From Candidatus Rokuibacteriota bacterium (GTDB lineage: Bacteria > Methylomirabilota > Methylomirabilia > Rokubacteriales > CSP1-6), in NCBI GenBank assembly GCA_003220685.1, contig QHTE01000048.1:31029-95028 (forward strand): a stretch of 64,000 bases of DNA. Direction: 5' to 3'. Both the position numbers and the translations under genes were made by a program. This document shows positions 36,555 through 45,876 of the stretch, one piece after another. Position 1 is the first letter of the stretch. Every line of letters starts with the position of its first letter. The notes under the pieces are model-generated. The model was not told where the DNA came from. It did no database searches and was given only the letters and a program-made list of their open reading frames with translations.

Positions 36555-37550
36555 CTAGAGCTTCAGCAGCGACTCGAGGTTACGCCAGAGGATCTGGTCC
36601 TTCTCGTCCTGCGTCAGGCTCTTCAGGCCCTGCACCCACGTGACGGGGGAGGGATGCCAGGGCACGAAGGGCCAGTCGCTGCCGAGCACCACCCGGTCGA
36701 CGCCGACCTCGTCGATCAGAAAGCGCAGCGCCTTTTCGCTACCGACAACGCTGTCGTAGTAGAGGCGGCGCTGGTACGAGCTCGGCGGCTGCGCGATGCT
36801 GCGCCGCTCGGCGGGCGTGCCCTGCCACCCGCGGTCGAGACGCCCCATCGCGTAGCAGGCGGGCCCGCCGCCGTGGGCGATGCACACCTTGAGATTGGGG
36901 CAGGCCTCGAGGACGCCGAAGATCAGGATCGCGACGACGATCGCGTCGTCGAGGATGACGCCGAGGCTGTTGAAGAGCCCGTACCTGGTCGTGCGCTGCA
37001 TCAGGAAGTTGTGCTGCGGCTGGGGATGGAAGAAGAGGACGGCGCCGAGCGCTTCGGCCGCCTTGAACAGCGGCAGGAACTTCGGCTCGTCCCAGTTCTC
37101 ACCGTTCACGATCGTGTCGAGCTCGGCCCCCTTCAGTCCGAGCACGGTCACCGCGCGCTCCAGCTCGTCGATTGCCGTCTTGACGTCCTGCACCGGCAGG
37201 GTGGCGAGGCCGGCGAAGCGCTGCGGCCACTGCCGGACCATCCCGGCGATGTCGTCGTTCACGTCGCGCGCCAGTGCTCGGCCCTCGGCCGGATCGAGGT
37301 GGTAGCCGAAGAACGGCGTGTGGATGGAAACCACCTGCACGTCCACGCCCTGCGCGTCCATGTCCTTGAGCCGCTCTTCCGGTGTGAAGCGGACCTTGGG
37401 CGAGTTGAAGCTCGTGCGCCGTCCGCCTCCCAGCATCGTGCCGAGCCCCTCGCCGGGCTCGTGACGAAAGCCGTACCAGTCGCGGCCCGCGTCCGCGGCC
37501 TGCCACAGGGACTTCGGCACGAGGTGTGCGTGGATGTCAATGCTCTTCAT
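36555..37550 (-). CDS. amidohydrolase 2 family (ACMSD-like) decarboxylase/hydrolase
   Basis: 331 aa. Metal site HxH in SIDIHAHLVP (about 6-8), a His in FFHPQPQHN, HGGGPACYAMGRLDR (about 224-238) and the GSDWPF aspartate near 291. Matches the 2-amino-3-carboxymuconate-6-semialdehyde decarboxylase/gamma-resorcylate decarboxylase group. AAGGAGAATG ribosome site. Probably acts on an aromatic or muconate-type acid. Confidence 0.86.
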   Translation of the reverse strand: MKSIDIHAHLVPKSLWQAADAGRDWYGFRHEPGEGLGTMLGGGRRTSFNSPKVRFTPEERLKDMDAQGVDVQVVSIHTPFFGYHLDPAEGRALARDVNDDIAGMVRQWPQRFAGLATLPVQDVKTAIDELERAVTVLGLKGAELDTIVNGENWDEPKFLPLFKAAEALGAVLFFHPQPQHNFLMQRTTRYGLFNSLGVILDDAIVVAILIFGVLEACPNLKVCIAHGGGPACYAMGRLDRGWQGTPAERRSIAQPPSSYQRRLYYDSVVGSEKALRFLIDEVGVDRVVLGSDWPFVPWHPSPVTWVQGLKSLTQDEKDQILWRNLESLLKL

Positions 37551-37572
37551 GGGCGCATTCTCCTTGGTCGGG

Positions 37573-38547
37573 CTAGAGGTCGAGCAGACGGCGGGTCGTG
37601 GCCTCGATCCATTTCTGCGTGGGGTCCTCGTCGAACACGAGCCGCTCGTCGGCGGGAGCGACGCCCCAGGCCCCGGTCGTCATCTCGGCATCGAGCTGGC
37701 CCGGGCCCCAGCCTGTATAGCCCAGACAGAAGATGGCCCGCCGCGGACCGGTGCCGCCGACGATCGCCTGTAAGATTCGCGGGTCGTCGGTGATCGCGAA
37801 GTGATCGTCGATCACGCTCGTGCCCTCACCCGTCCAGTCCGGCGTGTGCAGGACGAAGCCGCGGCGCTCTTCCACGGGCCCTCCGTAGTGGACGCGGATG
37901 CCGCCGGCGCCGGGCGGCACCGTCAGGCCGAACGGCTGGAGGGCCCGCTCGTACGGGATCTCGCCCAGCGGGATGTTGACCACGAGCCCGAACGCCCCCT
38001 CTGCCCGGTGACGCACGATGTAGATGACCGTCCGCGCGAACCGCGGATCGCGGAGCGTATCGGTCGCCACCAGCAGACGCCCGGTCAGCGAGCGGCGGGT
38101 CGGCGCCTGGGCGTGCCCGTCCGCCGCCGCCGTCACGTTCTTGAAGAGGTTGTCGAAGCCGCGGCGGATGTCGCCGGGGCGCGTCGAGTCTGGCGAGGCG
38201 TCGCGCTCGACGGTGACCCGGAGCGCGAACGCGGCGCAGTCGTTCCGGGCGTTCTTGTCGGCCACCTTCTCGGGAATGGGCTCGGTGCACTCGAAGCGCC
38301 GGCTCGGCTCGAAATGGGTGCACTGGCGGCAGGCATGAATGGCCGCCCGGCAGTTCGGGCACTGCTCGAGCGACGCGGTCGCGATCGGCAGGACCGCGCC
38401 GCACGCCGCGCACCGCGAGACGGTGTGCCTGGCGAGCATGCCGCCGCCGCGCGGCGCGTCGGCGGGCGGCCGGGGCGGGGGCGACGGCGTGCGGGGCTCT
38501 GGGTTCGAGCTCCGGTATCCCTGCTGGCGGTACTTGCGGTCGCTCAT
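37573..38547 (-). CDS. zinc-ribbon domain fused to YqgE/AlgH domain
   Basis: 324 aa from the ATG at 38547. N-terminal Pro-rich leader (about 12-35), then a Cys-rich module (CAACGA, CPNC, HACRQCTHF, RRFECTEP, RNDCAAF; about 45-115) able to bind zinc. The C-terminal 185 residues are a complete YqgE/AlgH domain (SLTGRLLVAT, GFGLVVN-like AFGLVVNIPL, VHYGGPVE, FCLGYTGWGPGQLDAE). Plain YqgE is about 185 aa, so this is a fusion. A TACACT hexamer lies 8 nt before the ATG with no Shine-Dalgarno sequence. YqgE function is poorly defined. Confidence 0.85.
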   Translation of the reverse strand: MSDRKYRQQGYRSSNPEPRTPSPPPRPPADAPRGGGMLARHTVSRCAACGAVLPIATASLEQCPNCRAAIHACRQCTHFEPSRRFECTEPIPEKVADKNARNDCAAFALRVTVERDASPDSTRPGDIRRGFDNLFKNVTAAADGHAQAPTRRSLTGRLLVATDTLRDPRFARTVIYIVRHRAEGAFGLVVNIPLGEIPYERALQPFGLTVPPGAGGIRVHYGGPVEERRGFVLHTPDWTGEGTSVIDDHFAITDDPRILQAIVGGTGPRRAIFCLGYTGWGPGQLDAEMTTGAWGVAPADERLVFDEDPTQKWIEATTRRLLDL

Positions 38548-38555
38548 GGCCGGTA

Positions 38556-38561
38556 AGTGTA
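38556..38561 (-). promoter_or_regulatory. TANNNT -10-like element for the YqgE fusion gene
   Basis: TACACT (minus strand) ends 8 nt before the ATG at 38547. It overlaps by two bases the TATCGT element of the divergent + strand frame, giving back-to-back candidate -10 boxes. Confidence 0.35.
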
Positions 38562-38565
38562 TCGT
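38560..38565 (+). promoter_or_regulatory. TANNNT -10-like element
   Basis: TATCGT ends 7 nt before the GTG at 38573; no Shine-Dalgarno sequence. Confidence 0.3.
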
Positions 38566-38572
38566 AGGCGGG

Positions 38573-39118
38573 GTGCCGTCGCCCGGTTCCGCATCGCTCG
38601 CGGCGCAGAGCTCGTTCTGGAGCATTCCCGGCATGTGCGCGACGATTCCGGTCCTGCTGACCTATCTGGCGGCGACCAGGCTCGTCGCGGCGCCCCGCGT
38701 CGTATCGATCGTGGTGAGCGTGCTGGTGGGCGCCGCGAGCTTCGTGCTGGCCACGAGCGCATTCGGAGCCATCCCGCTGACGCACGCGACCGTCGTGCCG
38801 TTCGCCGCGGTCGTGTGCGGGGTCGCGAGCCTGATGGTGTGGCGCTTGCCCGAGACGGCGGAGATTCGGGAGCGACGTGATCAAGCCGTTCATCAAGCGA
38901 TTCCCGTCGGGCGCGTTCGGCGTTTGCCTGTTCAATGTGGTCGCGTTCCTCTGTCTCGAGCGCCTGGGCCTCGCCCTCACGGTGGCTCTCGCGTACGCCG
39001 TGGACATCGCCTACGTCGTGCTGGTCGCGCGCCTGACCCGGCCCGAGCCTCCGGAGGACGCGCTCGCGACGCCGGTGGCCGGCGGTTGAGCCCGCCGCGC
39101 GCGCTCGCCGTTGCTTGA
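38573..39118 (+). CDS. hypothetical membrane protein, probably frameshifted or MFS-end remnant
   Basis: The first 100 codons encode three or four hydrophobic segments (IPVLLTYLAATRLV, VVSIVVSVLVGAASFVLA, VVPFAAVVCGVASLMVW) and a WRLPETAEIRERR tail resembling the end of MFS transporters. After about 38890 the frame becomes an Arg/Gly-rich shadow of the next ORF, so the true end is probably near 38880, with a lost frame or stop. ATG at 38633 is an alternative start. Not a recognised family. Confidence 0.35.
   Translation: MPSPGSASLAAQSSFWSIPGMCATIPVLLTYLAATRLVAAPRVVSIVVSVLVGAASFVLATSAFGAIPLTHATVVPFAAVVCGVASLMVWRLPETAEIRERRDQAVHQAIPVGRVRRLPVQCGRVPLSRAPGPRPHGGSRVRRGHRLRRAGRAPDPARASGGRARDAGGRRLSPPRALAVA
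38877..39089 (+). CDS. small membrane protein (hypothetical)
   Basis: 70 aa, GTG start. Two hydrophobic helices (about 12-27 and 31-50: VALAYAVDIAYVVLVARL) separated by a short loop, and an acidic Pro-rich tail. It overlaps the end of the preceding membrane ORF. Codon pattern looks coding (GC-rich third positions). No family recognised. Confidence 0.45.
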   Translation: MIKPFIKRFPSGAFGVCLFNVVAFLCLERLGLALTVALAYAVDIAYVVLVARLTRPEPPEDALATPVAGG

Positions 39119-39137
39119 CCCGCCGGCGGCGGGGGAC

Positions 39138-39143
39138 TACGTT
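39138..39143 (+). promoter_or_regulatory. TANNNT -10-like element next to start codon
   Basis: TACGTT ends 9 nt before the ATG at 39153; no Shine-Dalgarno sequence in the CG-rich spacer. Confidence 0.3.
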
Positions 39144-39152
39144 GTCCGCGCC

Positions 39153-39839
39153 ATGAGGGCCGCGCTCCTGCTCTTGGCGCTCGCTCTCGGGTTCGCGACC
39201 GGCGCGGACGCGACGACTCTGCTCGACTACATCACGTTCGACGGCATCGACTACATCCGCTGGACGACGGACGAGCCGGGCCGCCCGCTCACGCGTGATG
39301 ATCTCGGGCCCGAGTTCGCGATCGTCGAATGCTCGTTCAGCGAGGACAACCGCCGCTGCTCCTACGGTCTCGACGCCGCCGCCGCGTTCTTGCCGTCGGG
39401 CACCCGCGTGTACGCCGTCCAGGGCTATCCGACCAACTTCCGTCTCGCCGCCATCTGGAAGGACCGCATCTTCCTCTATCAAGCCTGGCGCAATCCGCGC
39501 GCGAAGGTCGGGGCCGACCTCTACGACGTCGTGGGCAAGGTGCGCGCGATCGACGTCCAGCGCGGCGAGCCGCCGCAGGCGGTCGCCACGAAGCCGACGG
39601 CGATCACGTCGCCGCACGACGTCGCCGCGCTCGTGGAGATGATCGTCACGGGCGCCGTGCGCGCGCCGCAGGTCCACGCGGTCGCCGAGCCGCGATATCT
39701 GGTCACGCTCTGGCTCGCCGACGGCACCACGCTCGGTCGGGTGTACTTCCGCGAGACGAACGAGCTGATGGGCGGCGTGGCGGTGCCGGCCGACTTCGCG
39801 CGCATTCTGGAGCGCTACCTGAGACCAAGGTCCGATTGA
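39153..39839 (+). CDS. secreted hypothetical protein
   Basis: 228 aa with a clean Sec signal (LLLLALALGFATGADA, about 5-20). The mature part is a mixed alpha/beta domain with one Cys pair (VECSFSEDNRRCSYG) that may form a disulfide. No catalytic motif seen. An in-frame start at 39111 would put charge before the signal, so ATG 39153 is preferred. Its stop abuts a truncated porin frame. Confidence 0.65.
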   Translation: MRAALLLLALALGFATGADATTLLDYITFDGIDYIRWTTDEPGRPLTRDDLGPEFAIVECSFSEDNRRCSYGLDAAAAFLPSGTRVYAVQGYPTNFRLAAIWKDRIFLYQAWRNPRAKVGADLYDVVGKVRAIDVQRGEPPQAVATKPTAITSPHDVAALVEMIVTGAVRAPQVHAVAEPRYLVTLWLADGTTLGRVYFRETNELMGGVAVPADFARILERYLRPRSD

Positions 39840-39840
39840 T

Positions 39841-40617
39841 GACACGGGCAAGCTCGGGCTCTGGCCGGGCGGCTTCCTGAAGGTGTCCGCGGACAGCGGC
39901 TTCGGCCACAACGTGTTCAAGGACTCCGGCACGATTGTGCCGGTCAACACCGCCACCATTGTGCCCTTCCCGGACGAGCAGACTACCGCGCTCACGAACG
40001 CGACCTTCATGCAGTTCCTCAGCACCAAGTTCGGGCTGATGGTGGGCAAGGTGTACATGCTCGACGGCTTCCAGGGCGAGTTCAGGGGCAACTATCGCAC
40101 CCAGTTCATGAACCTGGGGTTGGTCTTCCCCACGGCCATGGACCTGGTTCCGATATCCGCCTTCGGAGGCGGCATCATCGCCATCCCGTGGGAGAACGTC
40201 CTGCTGTCCGCCCTGCTGCTCGATCCGAGCGGGACGCCGACCAACAACGACATCAGCGAAGCGTTCCAGGATGGCTTCACGGTCGTCGCCGGTGGGAAGG
40301 TGACGACCAAGCCGTTCGGGCTTGTCGGTCATCAGCAGGTGGGCGGCATGTGGAGCGACAAGACTCGGCTCGCGCTCAGCCAGGACCCGTCCAACATTTC
40401 TCGGATGCTTCTTGAGAGCAAGTTTCCCCTCCTGGGGGATCCGGGTCCGCTTCTGCATCGATTCCTCGAGCGGTTCTTCCCCCAGCTGCTGACGCCGGTG
40501 CAGCCTCCGAGGACGGAGAACAGCACCTGGGCCGTGTTCTACGGCTTCGACCAGTACCTGGCAGAGGACGTCGAGACCGCCGTCGTCGGCGGCATTCGCC
40601 TCTATGTTCGCTTCTAG
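39841..40617 (+). pseudogene. OprB-type carbohydrate porin, N-terminally truncated remnant
   Basis: The frame reads TGKLGLWPGGFLKVSAD immediately after the stop of the upstream gene and runs 259 codons to a terminal aromatic residue (GGIRLYVRF), the outer-membrane barrel end signal. AGTIMPVNT-like (SGTIVPVNTATIVPFPD), TTNNDIS and FGLVGHQQVGG match OprB. The signal peptide and about 150 N-terminal residues are missing, and no start codon precedes the homology (first possible GTG 39883). Overlaps the META-domain gene start by 14 nt. Confidence 0.7.
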
Positions 40618-41071
40618 GCCGGGCGACAGGTTCCGGGCGCGCGGCGTGCTCGCCGTCGCGGCCTGCCTCGCGCTCACGGGCGGCGCCTGCGCGTCCCGGG
40701 ACGCCGCGCCGGCGGCGTCCGGGAGCCTCTCGCTCGCGGCGCTCGCCGGCACCCCATGGACCCTGGTGAGCCTCGGCGGGCAGCCACTGCCGCCGGGCGC
40801 GCGGCCGCCGACGGCGGCCTTGGACGGAGCCCGTGTGTTTGGCTTCGGGGGGTGCAACCGATACACCGGGCCAGTCGAGGAGAGGTCGTCCGGAGCCATC
40901 ACGATCGGCTCGCTTGCCGTGACCAAGATGGCCTGCCCGTCTCCGGCGATGGAGGTCGAAGACCGCTATCTCGCGGTGCTCGGGCGGGCGACGCAGTACG
41001 TGCTCGCCGGCGGACGGCTGGTGTTGAGCCGTTCCGCCAGCGAGCTGGTCTTCGAGCGCCCCGCGCCCTGA
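40604..41071 (+). CDS. META domain (HslJ-like) lipoprotein
   Basis: 155 aa. Lipoprotein-like signal ending TGGACAS (Cys about 29). The META core starts LAGTPWTLVSLGGQPLP and contains FGFGGCNRYTGPVE and a Met-Ala-Cys-Pro motif (KMACPSPAMEVEDRYL), the invariant HslJ pattern whose two cysteines can pair. Outer-membrane or periplasmic; stress-related function in Gram-negatives. Starts inside the end of the porin remnant. Confidence 0.85.
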   Translation: MFASRPGDRFRARGVLAVAACLALTGGACASRDAAPAASGSLSLAALAGTPWTLVSLGGQPLPPGARPPTAALDGARVFGFGGCNRYTGPVEERSSGAITIGSLAVTKMACPSPAMEVEDRYLAVLGRATQYVLAGGRLVLSRSASELVFERPAP

Positions 41072-41160
41072 CCGTCGTCGACCGGAAGACCGCTCGCGCG
41101 AGCGCGCGTAATGAGAGACAATCGCGGGCCAACCATGGCCGGCGACAGGAGGGGCGCCAG

Positions 41161-41640
41161 ATGACGGCCTACGATCAACGTGGCATCGGCAAGCTCCGCG
41201 TGCTGATCGGCTTGCTGGTGATCGCGGCGCTGGTCGCCGGGTACTTCTGGGCTGCCACGAAGTGGAGCTACGCGTCCGGCGAGCGGGCCGGCTGGGTGCA
41301 GAAGCTCTCCCGCAAGGGCTGGGTGTGCAAGACCTGGGAGGGCGAGATGGCGATGGTATCGATGCCCGGTGCGGCGACCGAAAAGTTCGCCTTCACGGTG
41401 TGGGATGATTCCGCCGTCGAGCAGATCAACAAGCTGATGGGCCGGCGCGTGAACATCCACTACGAACAAAAGGTCGGGTTGCCGACGAGCTGCTTCGGCG
41501 AGACCCGCTACTACGTCACGCAGGTGACGCTCGTCGAAGAGATCCAGCTCGCCCCGGGAGTCGTCGTCCCCACGCTGCCTGCGCCGGGCGCACCGACCGC
41601 GCCCGGGGCCCCGGCAGCGCCCGCGACGCCGCCGAAGTGA
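41161..41640 (+). CDS. small single-pass membrane protein of conserved hypothetical type
   Basis: 159 aa. TM at about 13-33 (LRVLIGLLVIAALVAGYFW); then SYASGERAGWVQKLSRKGWVCKTWEGE, a widely conserved but uncharacterised motif; a second Cys near TSCFGETRYYV; and a low-complexity Ala/Pro/Thr tail. ACAGGAGGGG ribosome site at a suitable distance. Probably an extracytoplasmic domain anchored at the N-terminus. Confidence 0.75.
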   Translation: MTAYDQRGIGKLRVLIGLLVIAALVAGYFWAATKWSYASGERAGWVQKLSRKGWVCKTWEGEMAMVSMPGAATEKFAFTVWDDSAVEQINKLMGRRVNIHYEQKVGLPTSCFGETRYYVTQVTLVEEIQLAPGVVVPTLPAPGAPTAPGAPAAPATPPK

Positions 41641-41662
41641 GTCGAGAGAGCCGACGGGCGAT

Positions 41663-42850
<1,188 letters not shown>

Positions 42851-42866
42851 TATTCCTTACTATCCT

Positions 42867-43931
42867 ATGGATAGAGTTCGCCTCGCGATCGTCGGCTGCG
42901 GCAACATCTCTCAGCTCAACGCGCCCGGGTACCTGCAGCACCCGCGGTGCGACGTGGTGGCCCTGTGCGACACGGCACCCGAGCGCGCGACGCGCCGCGC
43001 CCGCGAATGGGGCATCACGCCCCGGATCTACTCGGACTTCAAGCAGGTCCTTGACGACGCCGCGGTCGACGCCGTCGAGCTCTTGACACCCACCTGGATG
43101 CACGCCGATCAGATCGTGGCGGCGCTCGCGGCGGACAAGCACGTCTCGGCACAGAAGCCGCTGGCGATCTCCGTGCCCGAGGCCGATCGCATCGCCGCCG
43201 CGGTGGCGCGCGCGCGGACGACCTTCCGCGTGACCGAGAACTTCCTCTACTACCCGCCGATCTTGAAGGCCAAGGAGCTGCTCGACGCCGGCGCCATCGG
43301 CGAGCCGTCGCTGGTGCGGATCCACACGACGCGCGCCGCGGAGATCGCGGGGCAGGTGATGGAGCTCGATCCCGACGCGATGGTGTGGCGCCGCGATCCC
43401 GGCCGGAACCCGGGTGGCCCGCTCTACGACGACGGCGTGCACAAGTACGCGACGGCCGTCCTCTGGATCGGCGAGATCGGCGACATCTCCGCGATCGTCA
43501 CGCGCGGGACGGACTTTCTCGCGGAGACGCCGGCAGCGGCCATCTGGCGCTTCAAGGGCCGCGACTGTCTGGGCGTCATCGACTACACCGCGGCGCCCGA
43601 GATGACGATCCGCGCCCGCTACTACAAGGCCGACGAGTTCTTCGAGATTCACGGCAGCCGCGGGATCATCTGGGTGACGCGCGGGACGGGCGAGATGCTC
43701 GACATGCCCGCCGTCGTCCTGATCCGCGGTGGGGAAACCGTCAGCTACCAGGTGCCGGCGGACTGGCGGCTCGGCTTCGACGGCGCCGCGGCGGACTTCA
43801 TCGACAGCCTCCTCGCCGGGCGCCAGCCCGCGCAGGACATTCGCACCGCGAAGCACATTCTGCAAGTGCCGCTGGCGATCTACGAGGCCTCGCGCCTCGG
43901 CCGCGTCGTTTCTCCCGACTCGATCACGTAG
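42867..43931 (+). CDS. Gfo/Idh/MocA family oxidoreductase
   Basis: 354 aa. N-terminal Rossmann fold IVGCGNISQ (about 7-15), and the signature EKP is QKPLAI (about 97-102), a slight variant. The C-terminal alpha/beta domain carries DDGVHKY (about 190) at the position of the catalytic DxxxH-type residues. A TATCCT run lies directly against the start codon, which is too close for a leaderless -10. Sugar or inositol-type dehydrogenase; substrate unknown. Confidence 0.87.
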   Translation: MDRVRLAIVGCGNISQLNAPGYLQHPRCDVVALCDTAPERATRRAREWGITPRIYSDFKQVLDDAAVDAVELLTPTWMHADQIVAALAADKHVSAQKPLAISVPEADRIAAAVARARTTFRVTENFLYYPPILKAKELLDAGAIGEPSLVRIHTTRAAEIAGQVMELDPDAMVWRRDPGRNPGGPLYDDGVHKYATAVLWIGEIGDISAIVTRGTDFLAETPAAAIWRFKGRDCLGVIDYTAAPEMTIRARYYKADEFFEIHGSRGIIWVTRGTGEMLDMPAVVLIRGGETVSYQVPADWRLGFDGAAADFIDSLLAGRQPAQDIRTAKHILQVPLAIYEASRLGRVVSPDSIT

Positions 43932-43948
43932 GCGCTTGAGGAGGAATC

Positions 43949-44368
43949 ATGTCGACAGCACGACCGCCCGGCTGGCAGCAGGCGCACGCGCGCCGGTACA
44001 TCGAGAGCGATGGACGCGACGGTCACATCTGGGAGGGCGTCACGACCTTGCTCCTGACCACGACCGGTCGCCGCACCGGTCAGCCGCGGACGACCCCGCT
44101 GATCTACGGCCGCGCGGGCGATCGCTACCTGATCGTCGCCTCGCGCGGCGGCGCGCCGGCGCATCCGAGCTGGTACGAAAATCTCGTGGCGCAGCCGATC
44201 GTCCAGGTGCAGGTCATGGCCGACCGCTTCAAGGCGCGCGCGCGCACCGCGACCGCGGCCGAGAAGGCGGCGCTCTGGAAGACGATGACCGCGATCTGGC
44301 CGCCCTACGACGAGTACCAGCAGCGGACCGCGCGCGAGATCCCGGTCGTGATCCTCGAGCGCATTTGA
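43949..44368 (+). CDS. nitroreductase/deazaflavin-dependent (DDN) family oxidoreductase
   Basis: 139 aa, small split-barrel FMN/F420-binding fold. TTTGRRTGQPRTTPLIYGR (about 31-49) is the DDN phosphate/deazaflavin-binding core, followed by ASRGGAPAHPSWYENLVAQP. A very strong GGAGGAATC ribosome site. Its presence favours F420 use in this organism, as do the LLM proteins. Confidence 0.88.
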   Translation: MSTARPPGWQQAHARRYIESDGRDGHIWEGVTTLLLTTTGRRTGQPRTTPLIYGRAGDRYLIVASRGGAPAHPSWYENLVAQPIVQVQVMADRFKARARTATAAEKAALWKTMTAIWPPYDEYQQRTAREIPVVILERI

Positions 44369-44384
44369 TTGATATTCATAAGCG

Positions 44385-44425
44385 CGCCTCGGCCGGCGGG
44401 GCCCCAGCCCCGCGACGGCCTGCAG
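44385..44425. repeat. short dispersed GC repeat, copy 1
   Basis: Shares three blocks in order with 55782-55852: an 8-mer (CGCCTCGG), a 15-mer (44398-44412) and a 21-mer (44405-44425) that overlap here but are separated there. Intergenic, after the DDN gene. Confidence 0.65.
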
Positions 44426-44452
44426 CGCGCACGGCGGCGCGCTGCCCTGCCG

Positions 44453-44458
44453 TTGACA
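44453..44458 (+). promoter_or_regulatory. candidate -35 box for the molybdenum hydroxylase operon
   Basis: A perfect TTGACA lies 79 nt before the CoxM-like ATG. The hexamer 17 nt downstream (GAAGAT) is a weak -10, so only the -35 is convincing. Confidence 0.25.
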
Positions 44459-44536
44459 CGCGTGGCGTCATCATCGAAGATGCGTTCCTGAGCATCAAGC
44501 GTTCACGGAACATTACGAAAGGCGAGTTCAGAACCC

Positions 44537-45397
44537 ATGCGTTACGAGGCACCGGAATCGGTTGAAGGGGCGGTCGCTCTCCTGTCGGCGGCCACGGGTG
44601 AGACGCGGGTGCTGGCGGGGGGGACCGACCTCCTGGTCCAGATGCGGGCCGACGTCGTCGACCCCGACTTGATCGTCGACATCAAGAGGATCGCCGAGAC
44701 CCGTAGCATCACGGAGGAGAGGGGCGGCTGGCGGATCGGCGCCGCGGTGACCGGGGCCGAGCTCAAGGAGCACCCACGGCTCAAGAAGGTGTGGCCGGGG
44801 GTGATCGAAGCCGCGAACCTGATCGGCTCCACCCAGATCCAGGGCCGCGCCACGCTCGGCGGCAACCTCTGCAACGGCTCGCCGGCGGCCGACAGCGTGC
44901 CGGCGCTCATCGCGGCCGGGGCGGTCGCGACCCTGGCCGGGCCGCAAGGCCGGCGCGATCTGCCGGTCGAGGACGTCATGCTCGGGCCCCGCAAGCTCGC
45001 CCTGAAGAAGGGCGAGATCATCGTGTCCTTCTTGCTGCCGCCCCGTCCCCCCCGTTCGAGCGATGCCTACCTGCGCTTCATCCCGCGAACCGAAATGGAC
45101 ATCGCGGTGGTGGGCGCGGGAGTAAGCTTGAGCCTCGACGGCTCCGGCACGATCTCCGGGGCGCGAGTCTCGCTGGGCGCGGTGGCCGCGCGGGTGCTGC
45201 TGGTTCAGGAAGCGGCGCAGGCGATCATCGGAAGCCGGCTCGACCTGGCCGCGCAGCAGCGGCTCGAGGCCGCGGCGCGGGCGGCGTGCCGTCCGATCGA
45301 CGACAAGCGAGGCACGATCGAGTTTCGCACCGACGTGGCCGCGGTGCTGGCGCGCCGGGCAGCCCTGATCGCGCTGGACCGAGCGAGGACGAGCTGA
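44537..45397 (+). CDS. xanthine dehydrogenase/CODH-type FAD-binding subunit (CoxM-like)
   Basis: 286 aa, medium subunit of a molybdenum hydroxylase. FAD motifs: LAGGTDLLVQMR (about 32-43) and the second loop ATLGGNLCNGSPAADS (about 111-126). The C-terminal CO_deh_flav_C domain follows. Its TGA overlaps the next ATG (ATGA). Order M-S-L as in carbon-monoxide-dehydrogenase-like clusters. Confidence 0.93.
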   Translation: MRYEAPESVEGAVALLSAATGETRVLAGGTDLLVQMRADVVDPDLIVDIKRIAETRSITEERGGWRIGAAVTGAELKEHPRLKKVWPGVIEAANLIGSTQIQGRATLGGNLCNGSPAADSVPALIAAGAVATLAGPQGRRDLPVEDVMLGPRKLALKKGEIIVSFLLPPRPPRSSDAYLRFIPRTEMDIAVVGAGVSLSLDGSGTISGARVSLGAVAARVLLVQEAAQAIIGSRLDLAAQQRLEAAARAACRPIDDKRGTIEFRTDVAAVLARRAALIALDRARTS

Positions 45398-45873
45398 TGG
45401 CCAAGCACCACATCGAAGCGATCGTGAACGGCGACCCGGTCGAGTTCCTCTGCGACACCGAAGAGACGCTTCTCGACGTGCTCCGCGACACCCTGAACCT
45501 CACCGGCAGTAAGGAAGGCTGCGCCTCGGGCGACTGCGGCGCCTGCAGCGTGACCTTGGACGGCCGGCTGGTGTGCTCCTGCCTGGTGCTGGGCTGCGAG
45601 GTCGGCGGCCGACGCATCGAGACGATCGAAGGCATGGCCGAGGGCGAGCGGCTCCATCCGCTGCAGCAGCGGTTCCTGGAGCACGCGGCCCTGCAGTGCG
45701 GGATCTGCACGCCGGGGTTCCTGGTGGCCAGCAAGGCGCTGCTGGAGCGCACGCCCGAACCGACGGAGCACGAGATCCGATACTGGCTGGCCGGCAACCT
45801 CTGCCGGTGCACGGGATACGACAAAATCGTGAGCGCGGTGAAGGACGCGGCCGCGACAATGAGAAAGGGATAG
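45397..45873 (+). CDS. xanthine dehydrogenase/CODH-type 2Fe-2S subunit (CoxS-like)
   Basis: 158 aa. The plant-ferredoxin cluster uses Cys in GCASGDCGACSV and the fourth in LVCSCLV; the C-terminal helical cluster uses QCGICTPG and NLCRCTGY. All eight cysteines are present. Overlaps CoxM by one base and precedes CoxL by 3 nt. Passes electrons from the Mo site to FAD. Confidence 0.95.
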   Translation: MAKHHIEAIVNGDPVEFLCDTEETLLDVLRDTLNLTGSKEGCASGDCGACSVTLDGRLVCSCLVLGCEVGGRRIETIEGMAEGERLHPLQQRFLEHAALQCGICTPGFLVASKALLERTPEPTEHEIRYWLAGNLCRCTGYDKIVSAVKDAAATMRKG

Positions 45874-45876
45874 GCA

